Origin: Nocardioides sp. URHA0020
GTDB taxonomy: Bacteria > Actinomycetota > Actinomycetes > Propionibacteriales > Nocardioidaceae
Reading direction: 5' to 3'
NCBI RefSeq assembly: GCF_000620705.1
Contig: NZ_KK211172.1
Coordinates: forward strand, 80,377-144,376
Length of the DNA: 64,000 nt
Made by a program: the position numbers and the translations under genes. This document shows, one piece after another, positions 37,765-46,133 of the stretch (positions are counted from its first letter, which is position 1; every line of letters starts with the position of its first letter). The notes below the pieces were generated by a model. The model was given only the letters and a program-made list of their open reading frames with translations, made no database searches and was not told where the DNA came from.

Positions 37765-39062
37765 TGCCGCAGGTGGTGGTGGTCGGCGGTGGCTTCGGCG
37801 GCCTGGCGGCGGCGCTCCGGCTGGCCAAGCTCGGCCACGAGGTCACCCTGCTCGAGCGCTCCGCGACCCTGGGCGGGCCGCTGGCCGAGGTGAGCGCGGG
37901 CGAGTTCGCGTGGGACGCGGGGCCGTCGTACACGCTGCTCCCGGCCGTCGTGCGCGATCTCTTCCGCAAGACCGGCCGCCCGGTCGAGCGTGAGCTGGAG
38001 CTGGTGCCGCTGGACGTCGTGCGCGAGCACCGCTTCGAGGACGGCTCGTCGGTGCGGGTGCCGAGCGGGCGTGCCCCGCAGCTCGCCGCCTTCGACGGGC
38101 TGGGGGCCGGGCTCGGGCAGCGGTGGGTCGACCACGTCGCGTCGTACGCCGACGACTGGGACGTGCTGCGGCGCGGCTACCTCGAGAACCCCTGGAGGCC
38201 GGACCACCTCCCCCGCGACCTGGCCGCGCTGCTGGACAGCCGCGAGACGCTCCACAAGCGGCTGCGCAAGACGTTCAAGGACGAGCGGCTGCGGCTGGTG
38301 GCGGCCCACCCGCTGGTCGCCGAGGGACACGACCTGCGCAACGTGCCGGCGTGGGCGGGGTCGACGGCGTACGTCGAGCAGCGGTTCGGCGTGTGGACGG
38401 TCGAGGGTGGGATGGCGCGGCTGGGCACCGCCCTGGCCGACCGTCTGGCGACCCGAGGGGTGACGACCCTGACCGGCACCGAGGCGACCGACCTGGTGGT
38501 GCGCGACGACCGCGTCGTGGGGGTGTCGACGTCCGGCGGGGTGATCGACGCCGACGTCGTGGTGTGTGCGATCGACCCTCGCCGGCTGCCCGCACTGGCG
38601 GCGTACGTCCTCCGCACGATGCCGGCGATCCCCCCGGTCGTGGCCTACCTCGGTCTCGAGGGCGACGCGCCGGAGCTGCCCCACGAGCTGGTCCTGCACG
38701 GCGACCCGACGCTCGTCGTCCGCACGGCCGGCCGGGCGCCCTCCGGCGCCTCGACGCTGACGGTGCACGGCCGCGGCCGGCTGTCCGAGGACATCCTGCG
38801 GGCGCTGGCGCGGCACCGGATCGACGTGCGCGCGCAGGTGGTCGAGCGCGTCGACCTCAGCCCGCGCGACCAGGTCGAACGCTGGGGCGGCTCGCCGCTG
38901 GGCGTGCTCTGGCAGGGCCGGGCGACGGTGCGGCGCCGGCTCGGGCCGCGCACCCCCATCGCGGGCGTGTACGCCGCCGGCGCGCACGCCACCCCCGGCG
39001 CCGGACTGCCGTTCGTGGGGCTGTCCGCGGCGTTGGTGGCGGCTGAGGTGGGGCCGGCGTGA
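37764..39062 (+). CDS. FAD-dependent oxidoreductase (phytoene desaturase-like)
   Basis: A 432-residue flavoprotein. The N-terminal dinucleotide motif is VVVGGGFGGLAAALRLAKLGHEVTLLE, followed by GGPLAEVSAGEFAWDAGPSYTLLP, characteristic of the CrtI/amine-oxidase superfamily. The C-terminus has GVYAAGAHATPGAGLPFVGLSAAL. No other carotenoid gene except a polyprenyl synthase is nearby, so the substrate is uncertain. GTG 37764 is placed by the 1-nt overlap with the previous stop. A triple 133-bp repeat follows its 3' end. Confidence 0.85.
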   Translation: MPQVVVVGGGFGGLAAALRLAKLGHEVTLLERSATLGGPLAEVSAGEFAWDAGPSYTLLPAVVRDLFRKTGRPVERELELVPLDVVREHRFEDGSSVRVPSGRAPQLAAFDGLGAGLGQRWVDHVASYADDWDVLRRGYLENPWRPDHLPRDLAALLDSRETLHKRLRKTFKDERLRLVAAHPLVAEGHDLRNVPAWAGSTAYVEQRFGVWTVEGGMARLGTALADRLATRGVTTLTGTEATDLVVRDDRVVGVSTSGGVIDADVVVCAIDPRRLPALAAYVLRTMPAIPPVVAYLGLEGDAPELPHELVLHGDPTLVVRTAGRAPSGASTLTVHGRGRLSEDILRALARHRIDVRAQVVERVDLSPRDQVERWGGSPLGVLWQGRATVRRRLGPRTPIAGVYAAGAHATPGAGLPFVGLSAALVAAEVGPA

Positions 39063-39070
39063 GGGGGGCG

Positions 39071-39432
39071 CTGCGTTGCCTCGTCGGATTCACCGGTGCA
39101 CCGGTGAAACCGTCACTTCTGGGGCATTGCAACGCCTGAGAGGTGACAGCCCTGCCTGAGCCGCGGGGCGAGAGTGGCCGCTGAGGTCGAGCGCGCGTGC
39201 GTGCTGCGTTGCCTCGTCGGTTTCACCGGCGCACCGGTGAAACCATCACTTCTGGGGCATTGCAACGCCTGAGAAGTGACAGCCTTGCCTGAGACGTGGG
39301 GCCAGAGTGGCCGCTGAGGTCGAGCGCGCGTGCGTGCTGCGTTGCCTCGTCGGTTTCACCGGTGCACCGGTGAAACCGTCACTTCTGGGGCATTGCAACG
39401 CCCGAGAAGTGACAGCCCTGCCTGAGACGTGG
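39071..39432. repeat. Three 133-bp direct repeats with two-hairpin core
   Basis: Copies start at CTGCGTTGCC at 39071, 39204 and 39337, an exact 133-bp period; the third is cut at about 39432. Each holds a self-complementary palindrome with core CCGGTGCACCGG (28 bp perfect at 39351-39378; one mismatch in copy 2), then 4 nt later a 30-nt hairpin ACTTCT...AGAAGT (39381-39410 in copy 3). A related palindrome plus hairpin lies at 53266-53322. The 415-bp gap between convergent genes (39063-39477) holds no gene. Confidence 0.92.
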
Positions 39433-39477
39433 GACGGGGGTAGCGACCGGCACCGTCCAGGAGACGTACGGCGTGCC

Positions 39478-40368
39478 TCAGACCGACATGTTCAGCGCCG
39501 CGAAGATCTCGCGCGTCGCCTTGGAGCGGTTCAGCGTGTAGAAGTGCAGCCCCGGAGCACCACCGGCGAGCAGCTCGTCGCAGAGCTCGGCGGCGATCGT
39601 GATGCCCTCGGCCCGCATGGCCGCCGGGTCGCCGTCGTGGGCCGCGATCCGCGCGACGATCTCCGGCGGGACGTCGGTGCCGATCAGCTCGCTCTGGCGG
39701 CGGATGCTGGCGAGGTTCAGGATCGGCATGATGCCCGGCAGGATCGGCAGGTCGCAGCCACGGGCGCGCACCCGCTCGACCAGCGCGAAGTAGTCGGAGG
39801 CCCGGAAGAACATCTGGGTGACGGCGAACTCCGCGCCCGCCCGGGCCTTGGCCACGAGCACGTCGGCGTCCCGGTCGAGCGACGCGGCCGACGGGTGGCC
39901 CTCGGGGAAGGCCGCCACGCCGATGCTGAAGTCACCCCGGCCGCGGGTCAGCTCGACCAGCTCCTGGGCGTACGTCAGCCCGCCGTCGGTGGGGGTCCAG
40001 GGCGCTCGCGGCCCGGCCTCCGGGTCGCCGCGCAGCACCATGACGTTGCCGATGCCGACCGCGGCGTACGAGTCGAGGACGGCCTCGAGCTGCTCCCTGG
40101 TGTGGGACACGCAGGTCAGGTGCGCCATCGGCGTCAGCGAGGTCTCCGCCGCGATCCGGCCGGTGATGCGCACCGTCGTGTCGCGGGTCGAGCCGCCGGC
40201 GCCGTACGTCACCGAGACGAACGTCGGCCGGTAGGGCTCCAGCTCGCGGATCGCCTGCCAGAGCTGCTCCTCGCCGGCCTCGTCGCGCGGCGGGAAGAAC
40301 TCAAAGGAGAACGACCGCTCCCCGGCCCGGATCAGGTCGCCGATCCGGGGTGCCTGCTTGTGCGCCAT
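39478..40368 (-). CDS. metF: 5,10-methylenetetrahydrofolate reductase
   Basis: A 296-residue flavoprotein barrel making 5-methyl-THF for methionine synthesis. FSFEFFPPRDEAGEEQLW, VSVTYGAGGSTRD, VMVLRGDPEAG, AVTQMFFRASDYFALVERVRARGCDLPILPGIMP and LHFYTLNRS match canonical MetF, including the expected length. ATG 40368 is preceded by TAAACT with 7 nt spacing, so it is probably leaderless; a GTG two codons upstream is the alternative. It diverges from the polyprenyl synthase gene. Confidence 0.95.
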   Translation of the reverse strand: MAHKQAPRIGDLIRAGERSFSFEFFPPRDEAGEEQLWQAIRELEPYRPTFVSVTYGAGGSTRDTTVRITGRIAAETSLTPMAHLTCVSHTREQLEAVLDSYAAVGIGNVMVLRGDPEAGPRAPWTPTDGGLTYAQELVELTRGRGDFSIGVAAFPEGHPSAASLDRDADVLVAKARAGAEFAVTQMFFRASDYFALVERVRARGCDLPILPGIMPILNLASIRRQSELIGTDVPPEIVARIAAHDGDPAAMRAEGITIAAELCDELLAGGAPGLHFYTLNRSKATREIFAALNMSV

Positions 40369-40381
40369 GCGCACCAGTTTA
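40369..40381 (-). promoter_or_regulatory. Leaderless -10 box of metF (TAAACT)
   Basis: On the minus strand TAAACT (40376-40381), 7 nt, ATG 40368. Confidence 0.5.
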
Positions 40382-40420
40382 AGGACGGGGACCCCCCGCC
40401 CGGCATCGATGTCCACTGGC

Positions 40421-40433
40421 TAGTCTCGTCCGC
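40421..40433 (+). promoter_or_regulatory. Leaderless -10 box of polyprenyl synthase (TAGTCT)
   Basis: TAGTCT at 40421-40426, 7 nt, GTG 40434. Only 39 bp separate this box from the divergent metF -10 box, so the two promoters are back to back. Confidence 0.55.
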
Positions 40434-41504
40434 GTGACGGCGAACGGGTGGGACAGCGCCGGGTTCCGCGACCAGGTCCAGGCAGCGCTCGACGGGTTCA
40501 TCGACGCCCAGGCGACCCTGATCGAGCCGCTGGGCGACGACGCCGTCCGACTGGTTGCCGAGGCCCGTACGGCGGTCCGCGGCGGCAAGCGCTTCCGGGC
40601 GTCGTTCTGCTACTGGGGCCACCGCGCGGTCGAGCCGACGTCGGCCGACGAGGGTGCTCTGGTCCGCGCCTGCGCGTCGCTCGAGCTCCTGCACGCCAGC
40701 GCACTGGTCCACGACGACCTGATGGACGCCTCCGACACTCGCCGCGGCCGCCCCTCCACCCACCGCGCGTTCGAGGCGGAGCACCGTACGGCGGGCTGGC
40801 GCGGCGACCAGCAGCAGTACGGCGCCGCCGCGGCGATCCTGCTCGGGGACCTGCTGCTGAGCTGGTCCGACGAGCTGCTGCGCCGCTGCGGGCTGCCGAT
40901 CACCCAGGTCGCGCCGGCACTCGAGGTCTTCGACCGCTGCCGGTCGGAGGTGATCGCCGGTCAGTTCCTCGACGTCTCGGTGCAGGCCCGCGGGCGCGCC
41001 GACGTCGACGCCGCGATGACCGTGCTGCGCTACAAGTCGGCGAAGTACTCGATCGAGCGGCCGCTGCACATCGGCGCTGCCCTGGCCGGCGCGTCGCCGG
41101 CGACGATGCACGCGCTGACCGAGTTCGGCCTGCCGCTCGGCGAGGCCTTCCAGCTGCGCGACGACCTGCTCGGCGTCTTCGGCGACCCGGCGACCACCGG
41201 CAAGCCGGCCGGCGACGACCTGGTCGAGGGCAAGCGCACCGTGCTCGTCGCGCTGGCTCTCGACGCCGCGTCGCCGGCGGACGCCGCCCTCCTGGACCGC
41301 TCCCTCGGCACCGACCTCTCCCCCGACGCCGTCGCCGAGCTGCGCCGGATCATCGACACGAGCGGCGCACAGGCCCAGGTCGAGGCGGTCATCGACGAGC
41401 TCGCCACCCACGCCGTACGGTCCCTCGACCGGGCAGGACTCGACGAGCACGCCACCGAGGTGCTGCGCGAGCTCGCGGCCTCGGCGACGCAGCGCGCCGT
41501 CTGA
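40434..41504 (+). CDS. Polyprenyl diphosphate synthase
   Basis: A 356-residue trans-isoprenyl synthase. First Asp-rich motif ASALVHDDLMDASDTRRGRPS, second FQLRDDLLGVFGDP, with GGKRFRASFCYWG at the N-terminus. It condenses IPP with allylic diphosphates; the chain length (geranylgeranyl or other) cannot be fixed here. GTG 40434 is supported by the leaderless box. In M. tuberculosis an IdsA2-type gene also lies near the Rv2175c-pknL pair, as here. Confidence 0.93.
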   Translation: MTANGWDSAGFRDQVQAALDGFIDAQATLIEPLGDDAVRLVAEARTAVRGGKRFRASFCYWGHRAVEPTSADEGALVRACASLELLHASALVHDDLMDASDTRRGRPSTHRAFEAEHRTAGWRGDQQQYGAAAAILLGDLLLSWSDELLRRCGLPITQVAPALEVFDRCRSEVIAGQFLDVSVQARGRADVDAAMTVLRYKSAKYSIERPLHIGAALAGASPATMHALTEFGLPLGEAFQLRDDLLGVFGDPATTGKPAGDDLVEGKRTVLVALALDAASPADAALLDRSLGTDLSPDAVAELRRIIDTSGAQAQVEAVIDELATHAVRSLDRAGLDEHATEVLRELAASATQRAV

Positions 41505-41508
41505 GGCT

Positions 41509-41527
41509 GCGGGCCGGCCCGCGGGCC
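41509..41527. terminator. GC palindromes between convergent genes
   Basis: Overlapping perfect palindromes GCGGGCCGGCCCGC (41509-41522) and GGCCCGCGGGCC (41516-41527) fill the 35-bp gap between two convergent stops. They may act as a bidirectional terminator; there is no T-tract. Confidence 0.4.
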
Positions 41528-41539
41528 GACAGGGTGGCG

Positions 41540-41923
41540 CTACAGCGAGATGGCCTGCGCCCGCCGCTTGACCTCGGAGCCGCGGTTCTCGCGCAGCGCG
41601 TCGATCGGGCGCCCGGGGTAGTTGTCGTCGGTGAAGATCCAGGCGATGCACTCGCGGTCGTCGTACCGACCGTCGTGGAGGATCGTCAGCAGGCCGGGCA
41701 GGCCCTTGACGACCAGGCCGTCCTGGATGAAGTCGGCCGGCACCTGCTGCCCGGCACCGGGCGACGGGACCGCGGCGGCCAGCTCGTGGTCGCGGATCAT
41801 CGTGCGCACCTTGCCGACCGTCACGCCGAGTGCCTTGGCGGTGGCCGCCCAGTCCAGCCACTCCGGGACGAGGGCCGCGAGGTCGGCGTCCGCGAGGCGC
41901 CGCAGATCTGCACTGTCTTCCAT
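41540..41923 (-). CDS. Rv2175c-like DNA-binding protein
   Basis: A 127-residue winged-helix protein matching the mycobacterial Rv2175c family: LVPEWLDWAATAKALGVTVGKVRTMIRDHELAA, then a wing and C-terminal GLPGLLTILHDGRYDDRECIAWIFTDDNYPGRPIDALRENRGSEVKRRAQAISL. Rv2175c is a phosphorylation target of the adjacent kinase PknL; here too a Ser/Thr kinase gene lies directly divergent. A GAGACT box 6 nt before ATG 41923 could be its -10. Confidence 0.9.
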   Translation of the reverse strand: MEDSADLRRLADADLAALVPEWLDWAATAKALGVTVGKVRTMIRDHELAAAVPSPGAGQQVPADFIQDGLVVKGLPGLLTILHDGRYDDRECIAWIFTDDNYPGRPIDALRENRGSEVKRRAQAISL

Positions 41924-41929
41924 GCGCCC

Positions 41930-41935
41930 AGTCTC
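41930..41935 (-). promoter_or_regulatory. Candidate -10 box (GAGACT)
   Basis: On the minus strand GAGACT, 6 nt, ATG 41923. It keeps A at position 2 and T at position 6 of the -10 but is weaker than the other leaderless boxes. In the same divergent gap TACGAT (41996-42001, plus) may be the kinase -10. Confidence 0.3.
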
Positions 41936-42044
41936 CCACCCGGAGGTTCGCCACGCCGCACCGCCGCCCAGCAGGCCAGTTCGGTACGCCGTCCGTACGA
42001 TTGAGGCCCCGGATGCTTCCCCGTCCGGTCACAGGAGGGTCGCT

Positions 42045-44063
42045 GTGCAGCAGGACGAGCACGGAGATCGGCGCGCGCGCGCAGGCGGCGCCGACGCTGT
42101 CGTCGACCCCCTGACCGGCCGCCTCCTCGACGGCCGCTACCGGATCGGGGCCCGGATCGCGCGCGGCGGCATGGCCAGTGTGTACGAGGCCACCGACCTC
42201 CGTCTCGACCGCACGGTCGCCGTCAAGGTGATGCACCCCGGGCTGGGGGACGACAACGAGTTCGCCGAGCGGTTCGTGCGGGAGGCGCGGGCCGCGGCCC
42301 GGCTCTCCCACCCCCACGTCGTCGCGGTCTACGACCAGGGCGACGACGACGGCACCGTCTTCCTGGCCATGGAGCTGATCCCCGGCCACACCCTGCGCGA
42401 CGTGATCCGCAAGGAGAGCCCGATGTCGCCGGCCCGCGCGCTGGCCGTGATCGAGCCGGTCCTCTCGGCGCTCGCCGCGGCTCACCGGGCCGGCCTGGTG
42501 CACCGCGACGTCAAGCCCGAGAACGTCCTCATCGCCGACGACGGCCGGGTCAAGGTCGCCGACTTCGGGCTGGCCAAGGCCGTCAGCACCGACACCCAGC
42601 ACACCGCGACCGGCGGCGTCCTGATCGGCACCGTCTCCTACCTCGCACCCGAGCTCGTCATCAGCGGACGCGCGGACGCCCGGGCCGACGTCTACGCCGC
42701 GGGCGTCGTCCTCTTCGAGCTGCTCACCGGCACCAAGCCGCACGAGGGCGAGACCCCGATCCAGGTCGCCTACAAGCACGTCCACGAGGACGTCCCGCCC
42801 CCGAGCAGCCTCGAGCCCGCCATCCCGGCGTACGTCGACGCGCTGGTCGCCCGCGCCACCGCCCGCGACCGCGAGCTGCGTCCCGCGGACGCCGCGGTCC
42901 TGCTGCACCAGGTCCACCGGGTCAGCCACGCGCTGGCCGAGGGCGTGCTCGACGACGCCGACCTCACCGCCGACCTGACCCCGCTGCGGATGCGCCCCGA
43001 GACCCTCGAGGCACCGTCGCCGGACGACACCGCGCCCGATCCCTTCGACCGGCACGAGCTCGCGACGATGACCGCCCCCCTCCGCATCCTGCCGCCCGCC
43101 GACGCGGTGCCGCCGCGCCCCGCTCCCCCTCGCCCACCGCGCCCGCCTGCCCCCGCCCCGGCCGGACGCCGCCGCTCGCGCAAGGGGCTCGTCCTGCTCC
43201 TGGTGCTCCTGCTCCTCATCGTCGGCGGCGGTGTCGGTGCCTGGTGGTTCCTCGACGGCCGCTACACCGCCACCCCCGGCGTCCTCGGGATGACGCAGAA
43301 GGCGGCGGAGCGCGAGCTGGACGCGGCCGGCCTGGACACCGAGAAGGGTCCCCCGGCCTACTCCGAGACCGTCGCCGCGGGCCGGGTCGTCTCCACCGAC
43401 CCCGAGCCGGGCTCGAAGGTCCTCACCGGCGGCACCGTCACCATTGTCCTGTCGCTCGGCAAGGAGCGGTACGACGTGCCCAAGCTCAAGGGCCTGACCG
43501 AGGACGAGGCCCAGGACGCGCTCGCCGACGGACACCTCGGCTTCGGCACCACCGCCGAGAAGTGGTCCGACACGGTCGCCGCCGGAGTCGTCATCTCGAG
43601 CTCGCCGAAGGTGGGCACGACGCTGCGTCGCGACGCCCCGGTCGACCTGGTCGTCAGCAAGGGACCCAAGCCGGTGAAGCTCCAGGACTGGGTGGGCAAG
43701 GACGCGGACGACGCGCTGGCCTGGTTCAAGGACCAGGGGCTGACCGGCAAGGTCGCCGACGAGCAGTACTCCGACACCGTCGACGACGGTGACGTGATCT
43801 CGATGGACCCGCCCGCCGGCACCACCGTGCACCGCGGCGACAACGTCTCGGTCGTGGTCTCGAAGGGCCCCGAGCTGGTCAAGGTGCCGTCGGTGCGCGG
43901 TGAGGGTGTCGCCGCGGCCCGCGAGAGGCTGGAGGGCCTCGGCTTCACGGTCGAGACCCACGACGCTCCGGGGTCGCTGGGCCTCGGGTTCGTCTTCTCG
44001 CAGAGCCCCGGCGGCGGCGAGATGGTGGCCCCGGGCTCGACGATCAGCCTCAGCCTGATCTGA
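42045..44063 (+). CDS. Ser/Thr kinase with four PASTA domains
   Basis: A 672-residue receptor kinase. The kinase domain (about 28-290) has the Gly loop IARGGMASVYEA, Lys in VAVKVMHPG near residue 61, HRDVKPENVL near 153 and the DFG in VKVADFGLAKA. A Pro-rich juxtamembrane linker, one membrane helix (about 379-402) and four extracellular PASTA repeats (about 405-672) follow. PASTA domains sense muropeptides or lipid II. GTG 42045 has AGGAGG 6 nt upstream. The divergent Rv2175c-like gene suggests a PknL-type pair, although mycobacterial PknL lacks PASTA repeats. Confidence 0.95.
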   Translation: MQQDEHGDRRARAGGADAVVDPLTGRLLDGRYRIGARIARGGMASVYEATDLRLDRTVAVKVMHPGLGDDNEFAERFVREARAAARLSHPHVVAVYDQGDDDGTVFLAMELIPGHTLRDVIRKESPMSPARALAVIEPVLSALAAAHRAGLVHRDVKPENVLIADDGRVKVADFGLAKAVSTDTQHTATGGVLIGTVSYLAPELVISGRADARADVYAAGVVLFELLTGTKPHEGETPIQVAYKHVHEDVPPPSSLEPAIPAYVDALVARATARDRELRPADAAVLLHQVHRVSHALAEGVLDDADLTADLTPLRMRPETLEAPSPDDTAPDPFDRHELATMTAPLRILPPADAVPPRPAPPRPPRPPAPAPAGRRRSRKGLVLLLVLLLLIVGGGVGAWWFLDGRYTATPGVLGMTQKAAERELDAAGLDTEKGPPAYSETVAAGRVVSTDPEPGSKVLTGGTVTIVLSLGKERYDVPKLKGLTEDEAQDALADGHLGFGTTAEKWSDTVAAGVVISSSPKVGTTLRRDAPVDLVVSKGPKPVKLQDWVGKDADDALAWFKDQGLTGKVADEQYSDTVDDGDVISMDPPAGTTVHRGDNVSVVVSKGPELVKVPSVRGEGVAAARERLEGLGFTVETHDAPGSLGLGFVFSQSPGGGEMVAPGSTISLSLI

Positions 44064-44100
44064 GGATCGCCCCGCCCGCGGACCGGCAGCGGTCGGGCGA

Positions 44101-44112
44101 TATTTTGGCGCG
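44101..44112 (+). promoter_or_regulatory. Leaderless -10 box of nfo (TATTTT)
   Basis: TATTTT at 44101-44106, 6 nt, GTG 44113. Confidence 0.55.
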
Positions 44113-45009
44113 GTGCCCGACCTCGCCTCCCGCAACCCGATCGGCACCCACGTCCTGGTCGGCAAGGGCCTGGTCGAGGGCGCCGTCGCGAACGCCGACG
44201 AGGTCGGCTGCGAGACCTTCCAGGTCTTCGTCGGCAACCCGCGCGGTTGGGCGCTGAGCGCTGGGAAGCCCGCCGAGGACGCGCGCTTCCGCGACCTGAT
44301 GGCCGAGCGCGGCACCCGCACCTTCATCCATGCGCCCTACCTGGTCAACCTCGGCTCGCCCACCGCGTCGACCTACGAGCGCTCGGTGGCCTCGGTCGCC
44401 CACAACCTGAAGCGGGCCGCCGAGATCGGTGCCGAGGGCGTCGTCGTGCACACGGGCTCCTTCGTCGACCCTGGCGAGGGCGACAGCGCCGCGCGCCACG
44501 ACACGGCGATGAAGCAGGTCCGCGAGGGGCTGCTGCCCCTCCTGGACGCCGTCGCCGACGACGCCGCCCCGTGGGTGCTGCTCGAGCCGACCGCCGGGCA
44601 GGGCCGCTCGCTGTGCGCCGGCGTCGAGGACCTGGCGCCGTACCTCGACGCCCTCGACCACCACCCCAAGGCCGGCATCTGCCTCGACACCTGCCACGTC
44701 TTCGCCGCCGGGGCGCCGCTCGACGAGCCGGGCGGGACGACGGCCACCGTCGACCGGATCGTCGAGATCGGCGGGCCGGGACGGCTGCGACTGGTGCACG
44801 CCAACGACTCGATGGACGTGCGGGGCGCGTTCAAGGACCGGCACCAGCGCATCGGCGAGGGCCACATCGGGACCGGCGCCTTCGCCGAGCTCTTCGCCCA
44901 CCCGGCGACGGCCGGCGTGCCGTTCGTCCTGGAGACCCCCGACTCGCGCAGCGCCGACAACCGCGACATCCCGCTCCTGAAGCAGCTGCGCGCCGGGGCC
45001 GGGCGGTGA
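44113..45009 (+). CDS. nfo: Endonuclease IV (AP endonuclease)
   Basis: A 298-residue zinc-dependent AP endonuclease of base-excision repair. FIHAPYLVNLGS, GVVVHTGSFVDPGEGD, LLEPTAGQG, GICLDTCHVFAAG, LVHANDSMDVRGAFKDRHQRIGEGHIG and VLETPD carry the metal ligands of the Nfo barrel. GTG 44113 is leaderless by its -10 box. Its stop overlaps the EamA start (GTGA). Confidence 0.95.
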   Translation: MPDLASRNPIGTHVLVGKGLVEGAVANADEVGCETFQVFVGNPRGWALSAGKPAEDARFRDLMAERGTRTFIHAPYLVNLGSPTASTYERSVASVAHNLKRAAEIGAEGVVVHTGSFVDPGEGDSAARHDTAMKQVREGLLPLLDAVADDAAPWVLLEPTAGQGRSLCAGVEDLAPYLDALDHHPKAGICLDTCHVFAAGAPLDEPGGTTATVDRIVEIGGPGRLRLVHANDSMDVRGAFKDRHQRIGEGHIGTGAFAELFAHPATAGVPFVLETPDSRSADNRDIPLLKQLRAGAGR

Positions 45010-45899
45010 CCGAGGCACGCCGTACGACGCTCCTCGCGACCGCCGCCCTGCTGAGCGTCACGGCCTGCTGGGGGTCGACCTTCTTCCTCATCCACGACCT
45101 GGTCGAGCGGGTGCCGCCGGTCGACTTCCTGGCGCTGCGGTTCTCGATCGCCGCCGTGCTGCTGCTGGTCGTGGCACCGAGGGCCCTGCTGCGGCTCTCG
45201 GCGCGGGCGCGGCGCCAGGCGGTCGTCCTGGGTGCGGTGTACGGCGTGGCGCAGATCATGCAGACCGTCGGGCTCGCCCACACCCCCGCCAGCGTCTCCG
45301 GCTTCATCACCGGGATGTACGTCGTCGCGACGCCGCTCCTCGCCGCCGTGCTGCTGGGCAACCGGATCACCCGGATGACCTGGCTCGCCGTGCTGCTCGC
45401 CTTCGCGGGTCTCGCGGTGCTCACCCTCGACGGCCTGTCCATCGGGTACGGCGAGGCGATCACCTTGTCGGCCGCCCTGCTCTACGCGCTGCACATCGTC
45501 GGGCTCGGTGCCTGGTCCAACGCCGGCGACGCGATCGGGATGTCGATCCTGCAGATCATCGTGGTCGCGGCGATCTGCCTGGCCGCCAGCGCACCGCACG
45601 GGATCGTGCTCCCCGACAACGGGCGCGACTGGCTCTCGATCGTCTACATGGCGGTCTTCCCGGCCGCGCTCGCACTACTCGCCCAGACCTGGGCCCAGGC
45701 GCACCTGAGCGCCACGCGGGCCGCGATCGTGATGAGCATGGAGCCGGTCTTCGCCACGCTGTTCGCGGTGTGGTTCGGCGGCGAGTCGGCGACCCTGCGG
45801 ATGGTGGTCGGTGGCCTGATGGTGCTCGCCGCGATGCTGGTGGTCGAGATCGGGCCGCGGCGCAAGATCGAGGGCGAGGTGCAGCACATCGCGGTGTGA
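45006..45899 (+). CDS. EamA-family (DMT) transporter
   Basis: A 297-residue membrane protein with ten helices in two EamA repeats. The first begins ACWGSTFFLIHDLVERVPPVDFLALRF, the second contains ALLAQTWAQAHLSATRAAIVMSMEPVFATLFAV. Substrate unknown; the family exports amino acids and metabolites. The GTG at 45006 overlaps nfo by 4 bp. The 234-bp gap after it (45900-46133) holds the aroF leader and, before it, nothing recognisable. Confidence 0.9.
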   Translation: MTEARRTTLLATAALLSVTACWGSTFFLIHDLVERVPPVDFLALRFSIAAVLLLVVAPRALLRLSARARRQAVVLGAVYGVAQIMQTVGLAHTPASVSGFITGMYVVATPLLAAVLLGNRITRMTWLAVLLAFAGLAVLTLDGLSIGYGEAITLSAALLYALHIVGLGAWSNAGDAIGMSILQIIVVAAICLAASAPHGIVLPDNGRDWLSIVYMAVFPAALALLAQTWAQAHLSATRAAIVMSMEPVFATLFAVWFGGESATLRMVVGGLMVLAAMLVVEIGPRRKIEGEVQHIAV

Positions 45900-45960
45900 G
45901 GCCCGTCGTACGCCCGCGTCCGCATCGCGGTCACCATGGCGGCCGTCTCCGGCGGTGACC

Positions 45961-45972
45961 TACTCTCCTCGT
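45961..45972 (+). promoter_or_regulatory. Leaderless -10 box of the aroF leader peptide (TACTCT)
   Basis: TACTCT at 45961-45966, 6 nt, GTG 45973. It places the transcription start at the leader-peptide start codon. Confidence 0.55.
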
Positions 45973-46035
45973 GTGGCCGCCACGTATTTCTTTGGACACC
46001 TGCCGGGAGCACCCGTGCAGGCCGTCTTGACGTAG
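45973..46035 (+). CDS. Leader peptide upstream of aroF (Tyr-Phe-Phe)
   Basis: A 20-codon frame from GTG 45973 to TAG 46035 begins Met-Ala-Ala-Thr-Tyr-Phe-Phe-Gly. The three consecutive aromatic codons (TAT TTC TTT) include TAT and TTT, which are unusual in such GC-rich DNA and would slow ribosomes when charged Tyr- or Phe-tRNA is short. A bulged hairpin and a terminator-like hairpin follow before the DAHP synthase gene. This is the layout of ribosome-mediated attenuation; function is inferred. Confidence 0.65.
   Translation: MAATYFFGHLPGAPVQAVLT
45999..46021 (+). promoter_or_regulatory. Pause-type hairpin in aroF leader
   Basis: CCTGC-CGGG (45999-46007) pairs with CCCG-t-GCAGG (46012-46021) around AGCA, a 9-bp stem with one bulged T. 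It lies 6 nt after the Phe codons. It could be the 1:2-type hairpin of an attenuator. Confidence 0.5.
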
Positions 46036-46052
46036 GCAGCCTCCACCCATCC

Positions 46053-46079
46053 AACGCCCCCGGTCACCCGCGGGGCGTT
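46053..46079 (+). terminator. Attenuator terminator hairpin before aroF
   Basis: AACGCCCC (46053-46060) pairs perfectly with GGGGCGTT (46072-46079) across an 11-nt loop, ending 54 bp before the aroF ATG. The following bases (CTGCATGTCT) are only partly T-rich. I did not find a clear competing antiterminator. Confidence 0.55.
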
Positions 46080-46133
46080 CTGCATGTCTGGGCCCCCGAC
46101 GACGTGGCCAGCTCCACCGAAAGAGGCACCACC

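Noticed and set aside
39071..39432. An insertion sequence or transposon remnant.
   Set aside because: No transposase frame and no target-site duplication; the structure is a tandem duplication of a hairpin module.
37764..41504. A carotenoid gene cluster (phytoene desaturase-like plus polyprenyl synthase).
   Set aside because: No phytoene synthase or other crt gene is present; metF and a repeat block separate the two genes, and the polyprenyl synthase is in a conserved setting next to the Rv2175c-kinase pair.
40332..44327. A 1331-codon minus-strand frame opposite metF, polyprenyl synthase and kinase genes.
   Set aside because: Shadow frame over several well-supported genes; no conserved motif.
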